Below are positions 1 through 8,778 of a stretch of 64,000 nt of DNA, piece after piece; within the stretch, counting starts at the first letter, position 1; each line of letters starts with the position of its first letter. The position numbers and the translations under genes are program-made. This DNA is from Streptomyces sp. NBC_00376 (GTDB lineage: Bacteria > Actinomycetota > Actinomycetes > Streptomycetales > Streptomycetaceae), in the NCBI RefSeq assembly GCF_036077095.1, contig NZ_CP107960.1, forward strand, positions 7,316,001 to 7,380,000, read 5' to 3'. The notes under the pieces are model-generated. The model made no database searches and was not told where the DNA came from. It saw only the letters and a list, made by a program, of their open reading frames with translations.

Positions 1-539
1 TGATGGGGTTCGTCGACCACGGACCGGGCGGCACCGGTGAACCGGTCGCGGCCCTGCTCAGGCCGGGCAACGCGGGATCGAGCACGGCGGCCGACCACAT
101 CACCGCCACCCGGCTGGCCCTGGCTCAGCTGCCGAAGGAGTACCGGCGCGGGCGCCGGACCCTGATCCGCACGGACTCCGCGGGCGGCACCCACGACTTC
201 GTGGCCTGGCTCGCCCGGCGGGGGCGGTGGCTGTCCTACTCGGTCGGCATGGTGATCAACGAGCAGGTCCACCAGCATGTGCTGAGGGTTCCGGCCCCGG
301 CCTGGACACCGGCCGTCGAAGCGGACGGCGAGATCCGCGACCGCGCCTGGGCCGCTGAACTCACCGGCGACGTCCTGGACTGCCGGCCCAAGGGCATGCG
401 GCTGATCGTCAGGAAGGAACGGCCGTGCCCCGGGGCCCAGTTGCGGCTCACGGATGCGGACGGGTGGCGGCTGCGTCACGCCGGTCTACCAAAGCGGGCC
501 GCGCCGCGAAGGGCATTCCGCAGATTGATCACGACTTGA
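1..539 (+). pseudogene. IS1380-family transposase remnant (both ends missing)
   Basis: The reading frame is open at the window edge. It matches the central part of IS1380-type DDE transposases: a conserved TLIRTDSAGG-like catalytic segment (about residues 53-62), then GRWLSYSVGM and LRLTDADGWRL. After the LTDADG motif (about nt 470) the frame leaves the family sequence and stops at 539, where intact members continue for roughly 150 residues. It is therefore a truncated, frameshifted and presumably inactive copy. It marks the left border of the lanthipeptide operon and suggests past transposition next to it. The family call rests on motif recognition only. Confidence 0.75.
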
Positions 540-598
540 TGCGATCCCTAGAACTGGAGCCCGTGGCCGGGGCGTCGTCTTTGTGATACGTGCCGATT

Positions 599-635
599 CA
601 AGGAACCTGCAAGGAACCTTCTGCTTCGCTATGAC
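599..635 (+). promoter_or_regulatory. Candidate SARP operator and promoter of the lanthipeptide operon
   Basis: Two tandem copies of CAAGGAACCT(G/T) occupy 599-609 and 610-620, an 11-bp period with one mismatch at the last base. Nine bases later lies a -10-like TATGAC (630-635). SARP activators are known to bind direct repeats with 11-bp periodicity placed about 8 bp upstream of the -10 box, so the layout fits. The precursor gene starts about 95 nt further on. A SARP gene lies at 11210 in the same window, although truncated. Seen: repeats and spacing. Inferred: SARP control. Confidence 0.55.
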
Positions 636-686
636 ATGGTCCGTCCGTGGTGATTCACCACGTGACTGTTTCCGCCCAAGCCTGAT

Positions 687-710
687 GGAGGGCGCTTTGT
701 CGCGCCCTCC
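687..710 (+). promoter_or_regulatory. 5' UTR hairpin before the precursor gene
   Basis: Perfect 9-bp arms (GGAGGGCGC and GCGCCCTCC) enclose a 6-nt loop, ending 19 nt before the GTG start of the precursor gene. It could stabilise the leader mRNA or affect translation. It also argues against the upstream in-frame ATG at 685, which sits inside the stem. Confidence 0.45.
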
Positions 711-729
711 GACCGAAGGGAAACCTCCT

Positions 730-927
730 GTGGTCTCAACTCTGATGGTTGATCAAGAAGCTGAACTGGATCTGTCTGACCTGGACCTCGACATCCAGAG
801 CGTGGTGACCGGAGATGTCGCGGCGCCTCTGCGCCCGGCCATGTTCACGGCCATCACGTGCGATGTCACCGGCGCTACCGGCACTTCGTGCAACCTGACC
901 AATGGCTGCAATCCCATGTGTTGCTGA
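730..927 (+). CDS. Class I lanthipeptide precursor peptide (LanA)
   Basis: 65-aa peptide. The leader is acidic with a LSDLDLDIQ segment (residues 15-23), the LxLD/FxLD-type motif recognised by class I LanB enzymes and resembling the microbisporicin leader. The C-terminal core is rich in Thr/Ser and has Cys at 44, 54, 60, 64 and 65, ending NPMCC. Up to five (methyl)lanthionine rings are possible. GTG 730 is preferred because a GAAGGGA ribosome site lies about 8 nt upstream, whereas earlier in-frame starts fall in or before the 5' hairpin. The leader cleavage site is not evident; it may lie near PLRPAM-FT. The adjacent LanB and LanC genes make the call firm, but I do not recognise the core sequence as a known compound. 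Confidence 0.88.
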   Translation: MVSTLMVDQEAELDLSDLDLDIQSVVTGDVAAPLRPAMFTAITCDVTGATGTSCNLTNGCNPMCC

Positions 928-942
928 TCCATCAGTCCGTCC

Positions 943-977
943 CTGTCAGGCCGCTGTCCCGGGCGGCGGCCTGACAG
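943..977 (+). terminator. Partial terminator/attenuator between precursor and LanB genes
   Basis: Perfect 12-bp arms (CTGTCAGGCCGC and GCGGCCTGACAG) with an 11-nt loop lie 16 nt after the precursor stop and 30 nt before the LanB start. There is no T-run. In lanthipeptide operons such a read-through hairpin typically gives more precursor transcript than enzyme transcript; that role is inferred here. Confidence 0.6.
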
Positions 978-1007
978 CGGTCCGTACGAGCGAGGTGAAC
1001 GTCCCCC

Positions 1008-4000
1008 ATGCCCCTACCCCTCCACTTCACGGCGGCAGACCCACTGCTGATACGCGTTGCGTCACTGCCCGGCGACACGTTTGACGACGTCAGCGGCGAG
1101 TTCGGCCGCCATCGCATGCCGGGGAACGCAGAGCTTGTCGAATACATCCGGAGCGTTACCTCGGTGGCCCTGCTGAGAGAGGCGATCGCCGTCTCCAGTC
1201 AGGACTTGTCCGAGACGCTGAGAAGAATCGACGCCGGTGAGACCATGCCCCGGAAGAAGATCATCCGGACTGCCATGTCTGTCACTCGGTACGCCCAGCG
1301 GACCACCGGTCGACCCACTCCCTTCGGGCTGCACTCCGGGGTCGCGGCGGTGTCCGTCGCCGACCGGTCCAGGGCCGTCATACTAGGGGCGGGAGAGAAG
1401 GCGGTCCGTTTCGACGCGGCCTGGTTCGATCAAGTGGCCTGTGAGTGGCTGGAGTCGCCGGACATTCGGCACGCGTGCATTGTGATAGTGAACGATCTCT
1501 GCTACCTGCGGGGGGAGCGACTGGTCCTGCCGCACGTGAGGCAGCGCGAGGCCCCCCGGTCGTTCGGGAAGATCGTTCCCCGACCCAGTGACGAACTGTC
1601 GTTGCGCGTCACTCCCGTCCTCGCCTGGGTGGTTGCGCGAGCCGATGATCGGGTGGGCTACGCGGATTTGCTCGCCGCGGCGGCAGAGGAGTTCCCGGAA
1701 CATGACGAACCGAGCCTGGACCGCTTCCTCACCGACCTCGTGCGGCGCGAAGTCCTGCTGACCGAGTTGTCGGCCGTACGGCTCGATGACCGGTGGCTGG
1801 ACTCGCTGGCGGACGTCCTGCCCCGCAGTTCCTCCGCCGCCAGCGAACTGGATGCCGCCCGCAGCGCGCTCGCCTCCTATGCCACCACCAAGCCCGGCGC
1901 TGGCGAGGACGAGTGGCGGGCCGTAATCGACGCCGCCTCCCGGATGGGCGGCAGGGAGTCGGTGCCACCCCAGGTCGACCTGCATGCGGATGTGGATGTC
2001 ACTATCCCCGCCGAAGTAGGACGGGAACTGGAGAGTTGTGTCTCCGCCCTCTGGGAGATGTCCCCGAAAGACGGCCTCTATGAGCACATGAAGCTCTACC
2101 GCCGGGCCTTCGTGGACATGTACGGTCAGGACGGGGCGGTGCCGTTGGCGGAACTGATCGACCCGCACGGCGGCTTGGGCTTCCCTGCCACCTATCTGCA
2201 CCCCCGGGTAAGCCGTGGCTTTTCTGCCCACCTGCGAAGCCCGTCGTCCCCCCCCGAGGCTGAGAACCGCGCCGAGTACCTCGCCGCTCTCGCCTTCCGG
2301 GGACTCATGAGTGCGGAACGCGAGCTCAGCCTCACCGAGGAGGACATCGCCCGTATGAGGGTGCCCGGTGATGGCGTCCCGCCCCGATCCTTGGAACTCT
2401 GCTTCCAGCTCCTGGCCAGGAGCACCTCGGAGCTGGACGCCGGCCAGTTCCGGCTGGCGCTCTCCCCTGCGGTGGGAACGACCACGGCGGGGGCACTTGC
2501 GGGGAGATTCGCCGAGCTGACCGGGACCACGACGGGCCTGGCCTCCCTCATGGGACGGACGGACGATGACGTTCTCCCGGCCCAAGTTTCCTTCCTTCCG
2601 GTGTTGCCTAGGGCGCTGAACGTCATGCAGGTGCCGGATCTTTTCCAGCACGTGATCCCGGTAGGGACGCCTGCTGACAAGAGGGACCCGAGGAACATCG
2701 ACTGGCGTGGACTGATCGTGGCGGCGGACGGGGACCGGCTGCGACTCCATCTGCCCGACACTGGCCAGGAGGTAATGCCGGTCGTGCCGCATGTCGTGTC
2801 CCTGAGCATGGCCGCACCCAACCTGGTGAGATTCCTCCAGGAGCTGCGATACTGCGCGGACGTGAAGGTATGGCAGCCGTGGAACTGGGCGGAGTCCGCC
2901 CGGTTGCCCTGTCTGCCCCGGGTCAGGTTGGGCAGGACGGTCCTCGCCCCGCTGACCTGGCGGCCCACGGCCGCTCTGACAGCCGCGGCAGCGAACAGGG
3001 AGGAATGGGAGTCCACACTCGCCCAATGGGTTTCCGACCTGCGGGTCTCGCGACGGGTGAACGTGACACAGGGCGACCGGGCTTATGAGATTGACCTCGA
3101 CAACGCCTTCCACCGGGAGATGTTGCGGCGTGATCTGAGCAGGTCGAAGATCGTACTCACTGAGGTTGTCGGTGACTCCGAGGCGGGTTACGGCTGGCTG
3201 TCAGGGAGACGCCACGAGATTGTGGTGCCGCTGCACAGAGTGGCTCCTGCCGTACCTGAACGAGCCGAGCGCTCCCTGGACCCAGGGAGAAAAGTCGCGA
3301 GGGTCATTCACCGACCCGGCGGTGAATGGGCCTACCTCAAGCTCCATAGTCTGCCCGAGGTACACGAGGAGATTATCACCGGCCACCTTTCCCAGTTCAT
3401 CAGGACGGTCTCCGGGGACATAGACCGCTGGTTCTTCATTCGCTACAAAGAGTCGGCCCATCAGCTCCGGCTGCGGCTGCATGGAGAGAGAGAAGACCTC
3501 AGCGATTCGGTGTGGCCCAGGCTCCTCGAGTTTGCCGAGTTGATGACGCGCTCGAAGCTGATCCAGGGCTACGACATCGCCTCCTATGAACCGGAGTTGG
3601 TCCGCTACGGCGGGCCGGCGGGCATGGCGGCGGCGGAGAGCCTCTTCTGTTTGGACAGTCAGCTGGTCGCCCAGGAGCTGAGACTCCTTGCCCGAGGTTC
3701 CCTCGGTATTCCCAGGAACGTCCTGATGGCTGCCCATTACGGCTGCATGCTGGATGCCCTCGGCGCGTGGGACTGGCGGGACTGGTTGGTGGCGAAACTC
3801 CCGCGGCCCCAGGGCCCGCCACCGGCAAAGAGTGAGACCGAACTGGCCTCACGACTCATTGAAGCCGGCCGGACCGCCACGCTTCTGTCGGGCCATCTTC
3901 CTCCTAGTTGCGGCAAGTTGCTTGAACTCCTCGGCGTGGTCGGCGGCGACCTGGGGCAGCACCTTCTTCCCCGGCTGGACCGTGGGAGCGCGTGCACCAG

Positions 4001-4181
4001 GCACGACATGTCAGTGCTGAGCCTTCTGCACATGCAGCACAACCGGCTCGTCGGACTCGACCCCTCAAACGAGAAGGAGACGCTGGCCCTGCTCGTCCGG
4101 GTGGCCGGAGCGCAGCTGAGTCGAGAACGGTACGACAAGCGGGCAGGAAACCGATCAGGTGGTGACCAAGATGGGGCGTAA
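1008..4181 (+). CDS. Lantibiotic dehydratase, full-length LanB
   Basis: 1057 aa, the usual size of a one-piece class I LanB. Known chemistry of the family: the N-terminal domain uses glutamyl-tRNA to glutamylate Ser/Thr of the precursor, and the C-terminal SpaB_C domain eliminates glutamate to give Dha/Dhb. Seen here: the N-terminal RTTGRPTPFGLHSG signature (about residues 95-110, compare R..R.TPFGLF.G) and a C-terminal domain from about residue 770 with WAYLKLH and WFFIRYKESAHQLRLRLHG. The ATG at 1008 follows a GAGGTGAA ribosome site. The gene lies just after the precursor and overlaps LanC, so the two are translationally coupled. It acts in the cytoplasm, probably in a complex with the LanC protein. 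Confidence 0.93.
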   Translation: MPLPLHFTAADPLLIRVASLPGDTFDDVSGEFGRHRMPGNAELVEYIRSVTSVALLREAIAVSSQDLSETLRRIDAGETMPRKKIIRTAMSVTRYAQRTTGRPTPFGLHSGVAAVSVADRSRAVILGAGEKAVRFDAAWFDQVACEWLESPDIRHACIVIVNDLCYLRGERLVLPHVRQREAPRSFGKIVPRPSDELSLRVTPVLAWVVARADDRVGYADLLAAAAEEFPEHDEPSLDRFLTDLVRREVLLTELSAVRLDDRWLDSLADVLPRSSSAASELDAARSALASYATTKPGAGEDEWRAVIDAASRMGGRESVPPQVDLHADVDVTIPAEVGRELESCVSALWEMSPKDGLYEHMKLYRRAFVDMYGQDGAVPLAELIDPHGGLGFPATYLHPRVSRGFSAHLRSPSSPPEAENRAEYLAALAFRGLMSAERELSLTEEDIARMRVPGDGVPPRSLELCFQLLARSTSELDAGQFRLALSPAVGTTTAGALAGRFAELTGTTTGLASLMGRTDDDVLPAQVSFLPVLPRALNVMQVPDLFQHVIPVGTPADKRDPRNIDWRGLIVAADGDRLRLHLPDTGQEVMPVVPHVVSLSMAAPNLVRFLQELRYCADVKVWQPWNWAESARLPCLPRVRLGRTVLAPLTWRPTAALTAAAANREEWESTLAQWVSDLRVSRRVNVTQGDRAYEIDLDNAFHREMLRRDLSRSKIVLTEVVGDSEAGYGWLSGRRHEIVVPLHRVAPAVPERAERSLDPGRKVARVIHRPGGEWAYLKLHSLPEVHEEIITGHLSQFIRTVSGDIDRWFFIRYKESAHQLRLRLHGEREDLSDSVWPRLLEFAELMTRSKLIQGYDIASYEPELVRYGGPAGMAAAESLFCLDSQLVAQELRLLARGSLGIPRNVLMAAHYGCMLDALGAWDWRDWLVAKLPRPQGPPPAKSETELASRLIEAGRTATLLSGHLPPSCGKLLELLGVVGGDLGQHLLPRLDRGSACTRHDMSVLSLLHMQHNRLVGLDPSNEKETLALLVRVAGAQLSRERYDKRAGNRSGGDQDGA

Positions 4182-5493
4182 GAAGGTCCGCGCGGGACGG
4201 CACGAGGTCAGGGCGAAGAAGGTCGCGGACGAGATCGCCGAGGTGCTACGGCCTCGGGAAGGAGTAGGTCTGGCCCGCGGTGCCGACGGTCTGAACAGCC
4301 CGGCCTCCTGGAGGGACTGCTCCCTGGGGAGTGGCTACGCGGGCGTAGCCATGCTATACAGCGGCCGGATACCTGAGCAGGGTGACACCGCCAAGATAGC
4401 GGGGCACCAGTACCTTGCCAGCGCCTCGGCCTTTCTGGAAGGGCAACGGGGCACCAGCACCTTTGGCATCTTCTACGAAGTGTGTGGCCTCGGCTTCTCC
4501 CTCATGCTGGCTCGGCAGGCGACTGGAGGCGGTTACACCAAGGCCCTGAGCGCCCTCGACTCCGAAGTGTGTGCCGGTGCGCGGCGCTTCTGTGACCTGG
4601 TGGAGGCCGCACCGCTGGGGTCCATGGCTCGGTATGACCTGATCGACGGACTGGCGGGCATCGGACGGTATCTGCTGATGCGGGGGTGCGGTCCGGATAT
4701 ATTGGCGCGAGTGCTGACGGCCCTCGTCGACATGACGGCTCTGGTACCCCACGAGGGCCTGCTGGTCCCCGGCTTCTGGTCGACGACCCCGCCTAGCAGA
4801 AATCCGGAGACCCACCGTGATCTTCAGGAGTTCGGTCATCTAAACCTGGGACTGGCCCACGGCGTCGCGGGTCCGCTGGCGCTGCTCTCGCTCTGCAGGT
4901 TGCGGGGCATCTCGGTCACCGGGCAGGTAGAGGCGATCCGTTCGCTGATGGGCATCTTGCAGAAGTTTTGCAAGGAAGACCGTTACGGCATCTACTGGCC
5001 CAACACCATTTCCCTTGAACAGTGGGACCGAGGCAGCTCCCCGGCTTCCAGAGGCCGGGCCTCCTGGTGCTATGGCGCTCCCGGGGTTTCCCGTGCCGTG
5101 GCGCTGGCGGCGGCCTCCGCCGGGAACACCGAGTGGCTGCGGATGGCGGAGCGTTCGGTCGAATCGATTCTCCAGGTGCCTCTCGACGACTGGGGCGTTT
5201 CCCACTGGTCGCTCTGCCATGGCTGGGCCGGCACCATGCAGGTTCTTCGGTACTTCACCGACGGCCCGCACGGCGACCGGGTCTGGGACGTCATCGACGC
5301 GATTGCGGACCGAGTGCTGAGCGAAATCGAGGCCGAAGGGCTGCCCGCCTTCGAACTGGGGGAGGGGAACTTGGCCACGGGGGTGAGCCCTGCCGGATTT
5401 CTGGAGGGCGCCGCCGGGCTGGCCTTGGCGCTTGACGACTATGCCGGCCGGCCGACCGACTTCCCCTGGGATGCCGCCTTGATGCTGAGGTGA
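4171..5493 (+). CDS. Lanthionine synthetase C family cyclase (LanC)
   Basis: 440 aa from the ATG at 4171, which has AGGTGG 8 nt upstream; a GTG at 4159 would add four residues. LanC enzymes catalyse Michael addition of precursor Cys thiols to dehydroamino acids using one zinc. The expected signatures are all present: LAHGVAGPL (catalytic His about 230), SWCYGAPGV (Zn ligand Cys about 300) and SLCHGWAG (Zn ligands Cys about 349 and His about 350). The start overlaps the LanB stop by 11 nt. All ligands are intact, so the enzyme should be active. It would close the rings of the 65-aa precursor. Confidence 0.93.
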   Translation: MGRKKVRAGRHEVRAKKVADEIAEVLRPREGVGLARGADGLNSPASWRDCSLGSGYAGVAMLYSGRIPEQGDTAKIAGHQYLASASAFLEGQRGTSTFGIFYEVCGLGFSLMLARQATGGGYTKALSALDSEVCAGARRFCDLVEAAPLGSMARYDLIDGLAGIGRYLLMRGCGPDILARVLTALVDMTALVPHEGLLVPGFWSTTPPSRNPETHRDLQEFGHLNLGLAHGVAGPLALLSLCRLRGISVTGQVEAIRSLMGILQKFCKEDRYGIYWPNTISLEQWDRGSSPASRGRASWCYGAPGVSRAVALAAASAGNTEWLRMAERSVESILQVPLDDWGVSHWSLCHGWAGTMQVLRYFTDGPHGDRVWDVIDAIADRVLSEIEAEGLPAFELGEGNLATGVSPAGFLEGAAGLALALDDYAGRPTDFPWDAALMLR

Positions 5494-5532
5494 TCCGCAG
5501 GCGGCGCGGGGCGAAACCGAGGCAGTTCGAGG

Positions 5533-6561
5533 ATGACCGAGGAAAGCGTGGTGCGCATCGTGCTCGATACGGATGAGGGGAACCCGACGCAGGAGGTCGT
5601 CCCCGTGGGCGACGACCGGTTGGCCCTGCCTGTGTTCCTGCGACGGATGGCTGACCAACTGGAGGGCAGGAAGGTGCCTGGGGAGGCGGAAGTCCGGCGG
5701 CTCACGAGCCTCTTCCTCGGTGCCGGTCTGCCGGTGCTCCGCTCCGCGCACATGCATTCCTCGTGGCTGGAGTACCGCGTGCCTGTTCCGGAGGACCGCC
5801 GCGTCGTCTGGTACGCGGCGCTGCAGCGGCAAGTGACGGCGATGAGGGACCGCGGCGAGCTGGAGAACTTCTTCTTCGTGCACAAGGAGCCGGGTGTACG
5901 GATCAGGTTCCAGGTGGGTCCGGTGGCACAGCAGTCTGTGGCCGGGCAGCTCGCCACATGGCTGGACACACTGAAAGCGCGAGGACTGATCGAGACCTGG
6001 TGCAGCTCCGTCTATGAACCGGAGCAATACATCTTCGGCGGCCCCGCATCCATGCGCAGCGTCCATCGTCTGTTCACGATCGACTCGCTGGTCTGGCTGC
6101 GTCATCTGTCCGCAGACAGGCCCTCCGGGTCGGCGTGGGCTCTCTCACTCACCCTCCTCAAGTCCCTGTTCGGCGAGCTGGGTGTGCTCGAACAGGAGGA
6201 CCGCGACATCTGGGACCGGCTACGCAGACAGACGCACCGACAATTCCACGGGGCCAAGCCGAAGAACTGGGAGCGAATCTCCGCCGGACTCCGACGCCTT
6301 TGGTGCCTTCCGGCCGAGCTGCGTCCGCTGCTCCAACTACCCGAGAGGAGCCTTCTCGACGACTTCCGGACGGACGTGGCGGCGGAGTGCGAGGTGTGGC
6401 GCGAGGAGTATTTCCTGACGTCTGGCGCCCGCGTGGGCGTCCGCGAGGCCGCAGCGTTCTTCACCGTATTCCACTGGAACAGGGCCCGTCTGCCACTGGA
6501 CTGGCAGACGGCGATCTGCGAGTCGCTTGTGCTTGGCCCGCTGACCGAGAGCGAGGTGTGA
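5533..6561 (+). CDS. Stand-alone SpaB_C-domain (thiopeptide-type bacteriocin biosynthesis) protein
   Basis: 342 aa resembling the C-terminal elimination domain of LanB and the family annotated as thiopeptide-type bacteriocin biosynthesis proteins. Visible marks are WYAALQRQ near residue 93 and the ENFFFVHKEPGVRIRFQV strand block (about 115-132), equivalent to the WFFIRY...LRLRL block of the full LanB encoded upstream. Relatives act as glutamate-elimination partners of split LanBs, [4+2] cyclases of thiopeptides or, in diverged forms, peptide aminoacyl-tRNA ligases. As a complete LanB is present, this copy is apparently redundant and may do a separate tailoring step or handle specific residues. 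It starts 39 nt after LanC and ends in a GTGA overlap region with the methyltransferase. Confidence 0.82.
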   Translation: MTEESVVRIVLDTDEGNPTQEVVPVGDDRLALPVFLRRMADQLEGRKVPGEAEVRRLTSLFLGAGLPVLRSAHMHSSWLEYRVPVPEDRRVVWYAALQRQVTAMRDRGELENFFFVHKEPGVRIRFQVGPVAQQSVAGQLATWLDTLKARGLIETWCSSVYEPEQYIFGGPASMRSVHRLFTIDSLVWLRHLSADRPSGSAWALSLTLLKSLFGELGVLEQEDRDIWDRLRRQTHRQFHGAKPKNWERISAGLRRLWCLPAELRPLLQLPERSLLDDFRTDVAAECEVWREEYFLTSGARVGVREAAAFFTVFHWNRARLPLDWQTAICESLVLGPLTESEV

Positions 6562-6566
6562 TCACG

Positions 6567-7337
6567 ATGCACATGACGACGGGCCCCACGGTCGGGGACG
6601 CCTTCGGTGAAATGCTGCTCGAATGCTGGCAGGCGGGCGCCGGGATCGGTACGACTTCTGAAGTCCTGGAACGCGATGACGGCCAGGTGATCCGGGCCGA
6701 CGCCGGGAACTACTTCACGCGGCCCGAGGCCTGGCCGGACGTGGAGAGATACCTGCCGGGCCGCGTGCGGGGGCGGGTGCTTGACGTGGGATGCGGGGGC
6801 GGGCGGGTGGCGGACGTGCTCCAGGGCCGGGGACATCCCGTGCTCGGCATCGACCCTTCCCAGGGCGCGGTGCGCCTGTGCGCGGAGCGCGGACTGCTGG
6901 CCGTGCGTGCGAGTGCCGCTGATGTGACCACCCTGAAGGGCAGGTCCGACACCTTCGATACCTTCGGCACGTTCGACAGCATCGTCATGATGGGCAACGG
7001 ATTCGGACTTCTCCAGAGCCGACAGCAGGCCGCTGTTGTTCTCGGCGAGCTCGCCGCGGTCGCGGAACCTGGCGCCTCACTCTTCGGTACGTCCTTGAAT
7101 CCCGTCGGTTTGACCGATCCGCGCGAGGTCGCGTACCGGCGAAGGAACGTGTCGATGGGGCGTATGCCGGGGCAGTGGAGCATTCGCGTACGCCACAGGG
7201 ACATGGTGACCGAATGGTTCGACTACCTCTTCCTTTCCGTCGAGGAACTGGCGGAAATCGTGCGGACCACACCTTGGACACTGCGCGAGGCATGGTTCGG
7301 CCAGAACTTGTACCTGGCCCGGCTCGAACTGGATTAA
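6567..7337 (+). CDS. Class I SAM-dependent methyltransferase of the lanthipeptide operon
   Basis: 256 aa with a Rossmann-type methyltransferase fold. Motif I is VLDVGCGGGRVADVL (about residues 71-85), followed by the acidic residue of GIDPS and a motif II-like SIVMMGNGFG. It lacks the long PIMT-like architecture of the methyltransferases that usually accompany FxLD lanthipeptides, so it is more likely an N-, O- or C-terminal methyltransferase of the generic Methyltransf_11/25 group. The ATG at 6567 has GAGGTG about 8 nt upstream; GTG 6558 would give a 4-nt overlap with the preceding stop. As last gene of the operon it presumably modifies the peptide; the site is unknown. Confidence 0.8.
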   Translation: MHMTTGPTVGDAFGEMLLECWQAGAGIGTTSEVLERDDGQVIRADAGNYFTRPEAWPDVERYLPGRVRGRVLDVGCGGGRVADVLQGRGHPVLGIDPSQGAVRLCAERGLLAVRASAADVTTLKGRSDTFDTFGTFDSIVMMGNGFGLLQSRQQAAVVLGELAAVAEPGASLFGTSLNPVGLTDPREVAYRRRNVSMGRMPGQWSIRVRHRDMVTEWFDYLFLSVEELAEIVRTTPWTLREAWFGQNLYLARLELD

Positions 7338-7404
7338 GAGTTCTGCAAGTCTCCTTCTTCTCTGCTTCTGGCACGGTAGTGCCACGTCAGCGTACGAGCA
7401 TCTG

Positions 7405-7461
7405 AGTAGGATCGGGGACTGGCGCGGTGGCCTGTGAGGGCTCCGTTTTCAGCCCCCCACC
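7405..7461. repeat. Dispersed hairpin repeat, diverged copy 1
   Basis: AGTAGGATCGGGGACTGG and the following GCGCGGTGGC recur exactly, on the opposite strand, at 13065-13092. Weaker similarity (GCTCCGTTTTCAG, ACCC) continues to about 7461. This copy has lost most of one arm. It lies about 70 nt after the methyltransferase stop. Confidence 0.6.
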
Positions 7462-7531
7462 CGCCAAGTGAAGTAGGCCGCCGACGAGGTGCCCGCGGCT
7501 CGGGGCCTTTCCCGACGGCCCCTTCCCGAGT

Positions 7532-7704
7532 GCCCCTGATCCAGGTGGCGAGCTTGGTGCAGGTGGCGTCGAAGACGCTCAGGTAGACACGCTCGATCGT
7601 CAGCTTGTCAGTACTCAAGTTGCGGCGCCAGCACACGACGTGGATGGCCTGGCGGGCCCTGGGATACTTGATGTGCGCGAACGCGACGACCTTGAGCCGG
7701 CGGA
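7532..7704 (-). pseudogene. ISAs1-family transposase remnant (C-terminal part)
   Basis: Reading leftward on the minus strand, the frame gives RRLKVVAFAHIKYPRARQA, then WRRNLSTDKLTIERVYLS and FDATCTKLATWIRG. These match the C-terminal catalytic region of ISAs1 transposases (ERVYAITSL...LADWIRGHWGIEN). The family sequence breaks off after WIRG, before the HWGIEN catalytic segment, and continues into the dispersed hairpin. The remnant is inactive. An N-terminal ISAs1 fragment on the same strand lies at 10583-10951, so the two may be parts of one element split by later insertion, or two separate remnants. Confidence 0.6.
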
Positions 7705-7861
7705 CCTCGTCGCGGCGGTGGGCATGGCCGTGAGTGCGGTGCCCAAGCGGGATGTCCCGCCAGGGCGGCTCTGTGGCCTGGGCGCAACGCTGATACGCAT
7801 GCGCGTCCGGGTTCGAAAGTCAACTCCCGCCTGGCGGCCGGGCCGACCGTGAAGGACAAGC

Positions 7862-8585
7862 TCAGCCGGTGCGCGGGCCCGGGCGGAACCGGGTGCGGAA
7901 GGCCGCCGGTGTGGTGTCGGTGCGCTGGGTGAAGTACTTGACGAAGTTGCTGGCGTCGAGGAAGCAGACCCGGGCGGCGACCTGGGCCACGGGTTCGTCG
8001 CCGTGCACGAGGAGCCGTTTGGCCTCCAGGACGACTCGGCGGTCGATGAACTTCTTGGCCCCGACACCGGCGGCGTCGAGCGCGGCCCGGGCCAGCGTGC
8101 GGGGTGCGTAGCCGAGGGCGCGGGCGTAGTGGCCGACGTCCCTGACCCGGGTGTAGTCCCTCTCCACGGCTGCGCGGAACCGCTGGAAGGTGTCCGCGTG
8201 CTCGGCCGTCGTGGTCCCCGCAGGCGTGGTGCAGGGCGGTGGCGTCCTCGCCGGTGACTTGCCACAGGGTGCGGCCGAACGGGTCGTCGAGATGGACGTC
8301 CGCCGCGGTGGCGGGGTCGAGGACGTCGGGCCGGAATAGCACCAGGGTGCCGGACGCCGTGCCTAGGTCGCCGAACCGCTGCACCTGCCCAGGCCGCACC
8401 CACAGCCAGGCGCCGTCGCTGAGGGCGTCGCCCGCGAAGTCGACTGTGTGCCACAGCAGCCTCTGCTGCACGGTGAGCAGCAGGTGGAACTCAGGGCGCT
8501 GCGGGTGGCCGGAGCCTCCGGCGTTCCGGGCGCCTTCCGTTCCGCCGTGGCGGAGCAGACGCTCGCGCAGTTCGGCGATCGTCAT
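7862..8585 (-). pseudogene. AraC-family transcriptional regulator, frameshifted
   Basis: The N-terminal half (from ATG 8585, MTIAELRERLL) encodes a cupin-like AraC sensor domain up to about 8222. The remainder is in another frame and carries a typical C-terminal double HTH with LARAALDAAGVGAKKFIDRR and ASNFVKYFTQRTDTTPAAFR. A one-base shift near the GCGGGG run at about 8217-8223 separates them. Joined, they would make an ordinary AraC protein of about 240 aa. It is divergent from the DsbA-like gene and probably once regulated it. Either a pseudogene or a sequencing error in a G run. Confidence 0.72.
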
Positions 8586-8778
8586 CACCTCGATCCCGAC
8601 CACGGCGGCGGAGCGTAGGGGACCTCCTGGATCCGATCCTATCCGTTTTTCACCATGACCAGACCTTGCTGTGTCCGGGCGGCATCCCTTGGCCTTCCTA
8701 AATTTGAAGTCGGAAAAGGGGCGCAGCGGCCACAAGGCCGCCGGGCACCCCTCCCGAGACCGATGACTGACTTCTACC

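Noticed and set aside
583..927. Longer precursor starting at 583 or 690
   Set aside because: The extra residues do not resemble a leader, run through the promoter and 5' hairpin, and lack a good ribosome site; GTG 730 fits better.
6135..7337. A 400-codon version of the methyltransferase gene
   Set aside because: The first 144 codons overlap the SpaB_C gene in another frame and lack methyltransferase sequence; ATG 6567 has a ribosome site and fits the fold.
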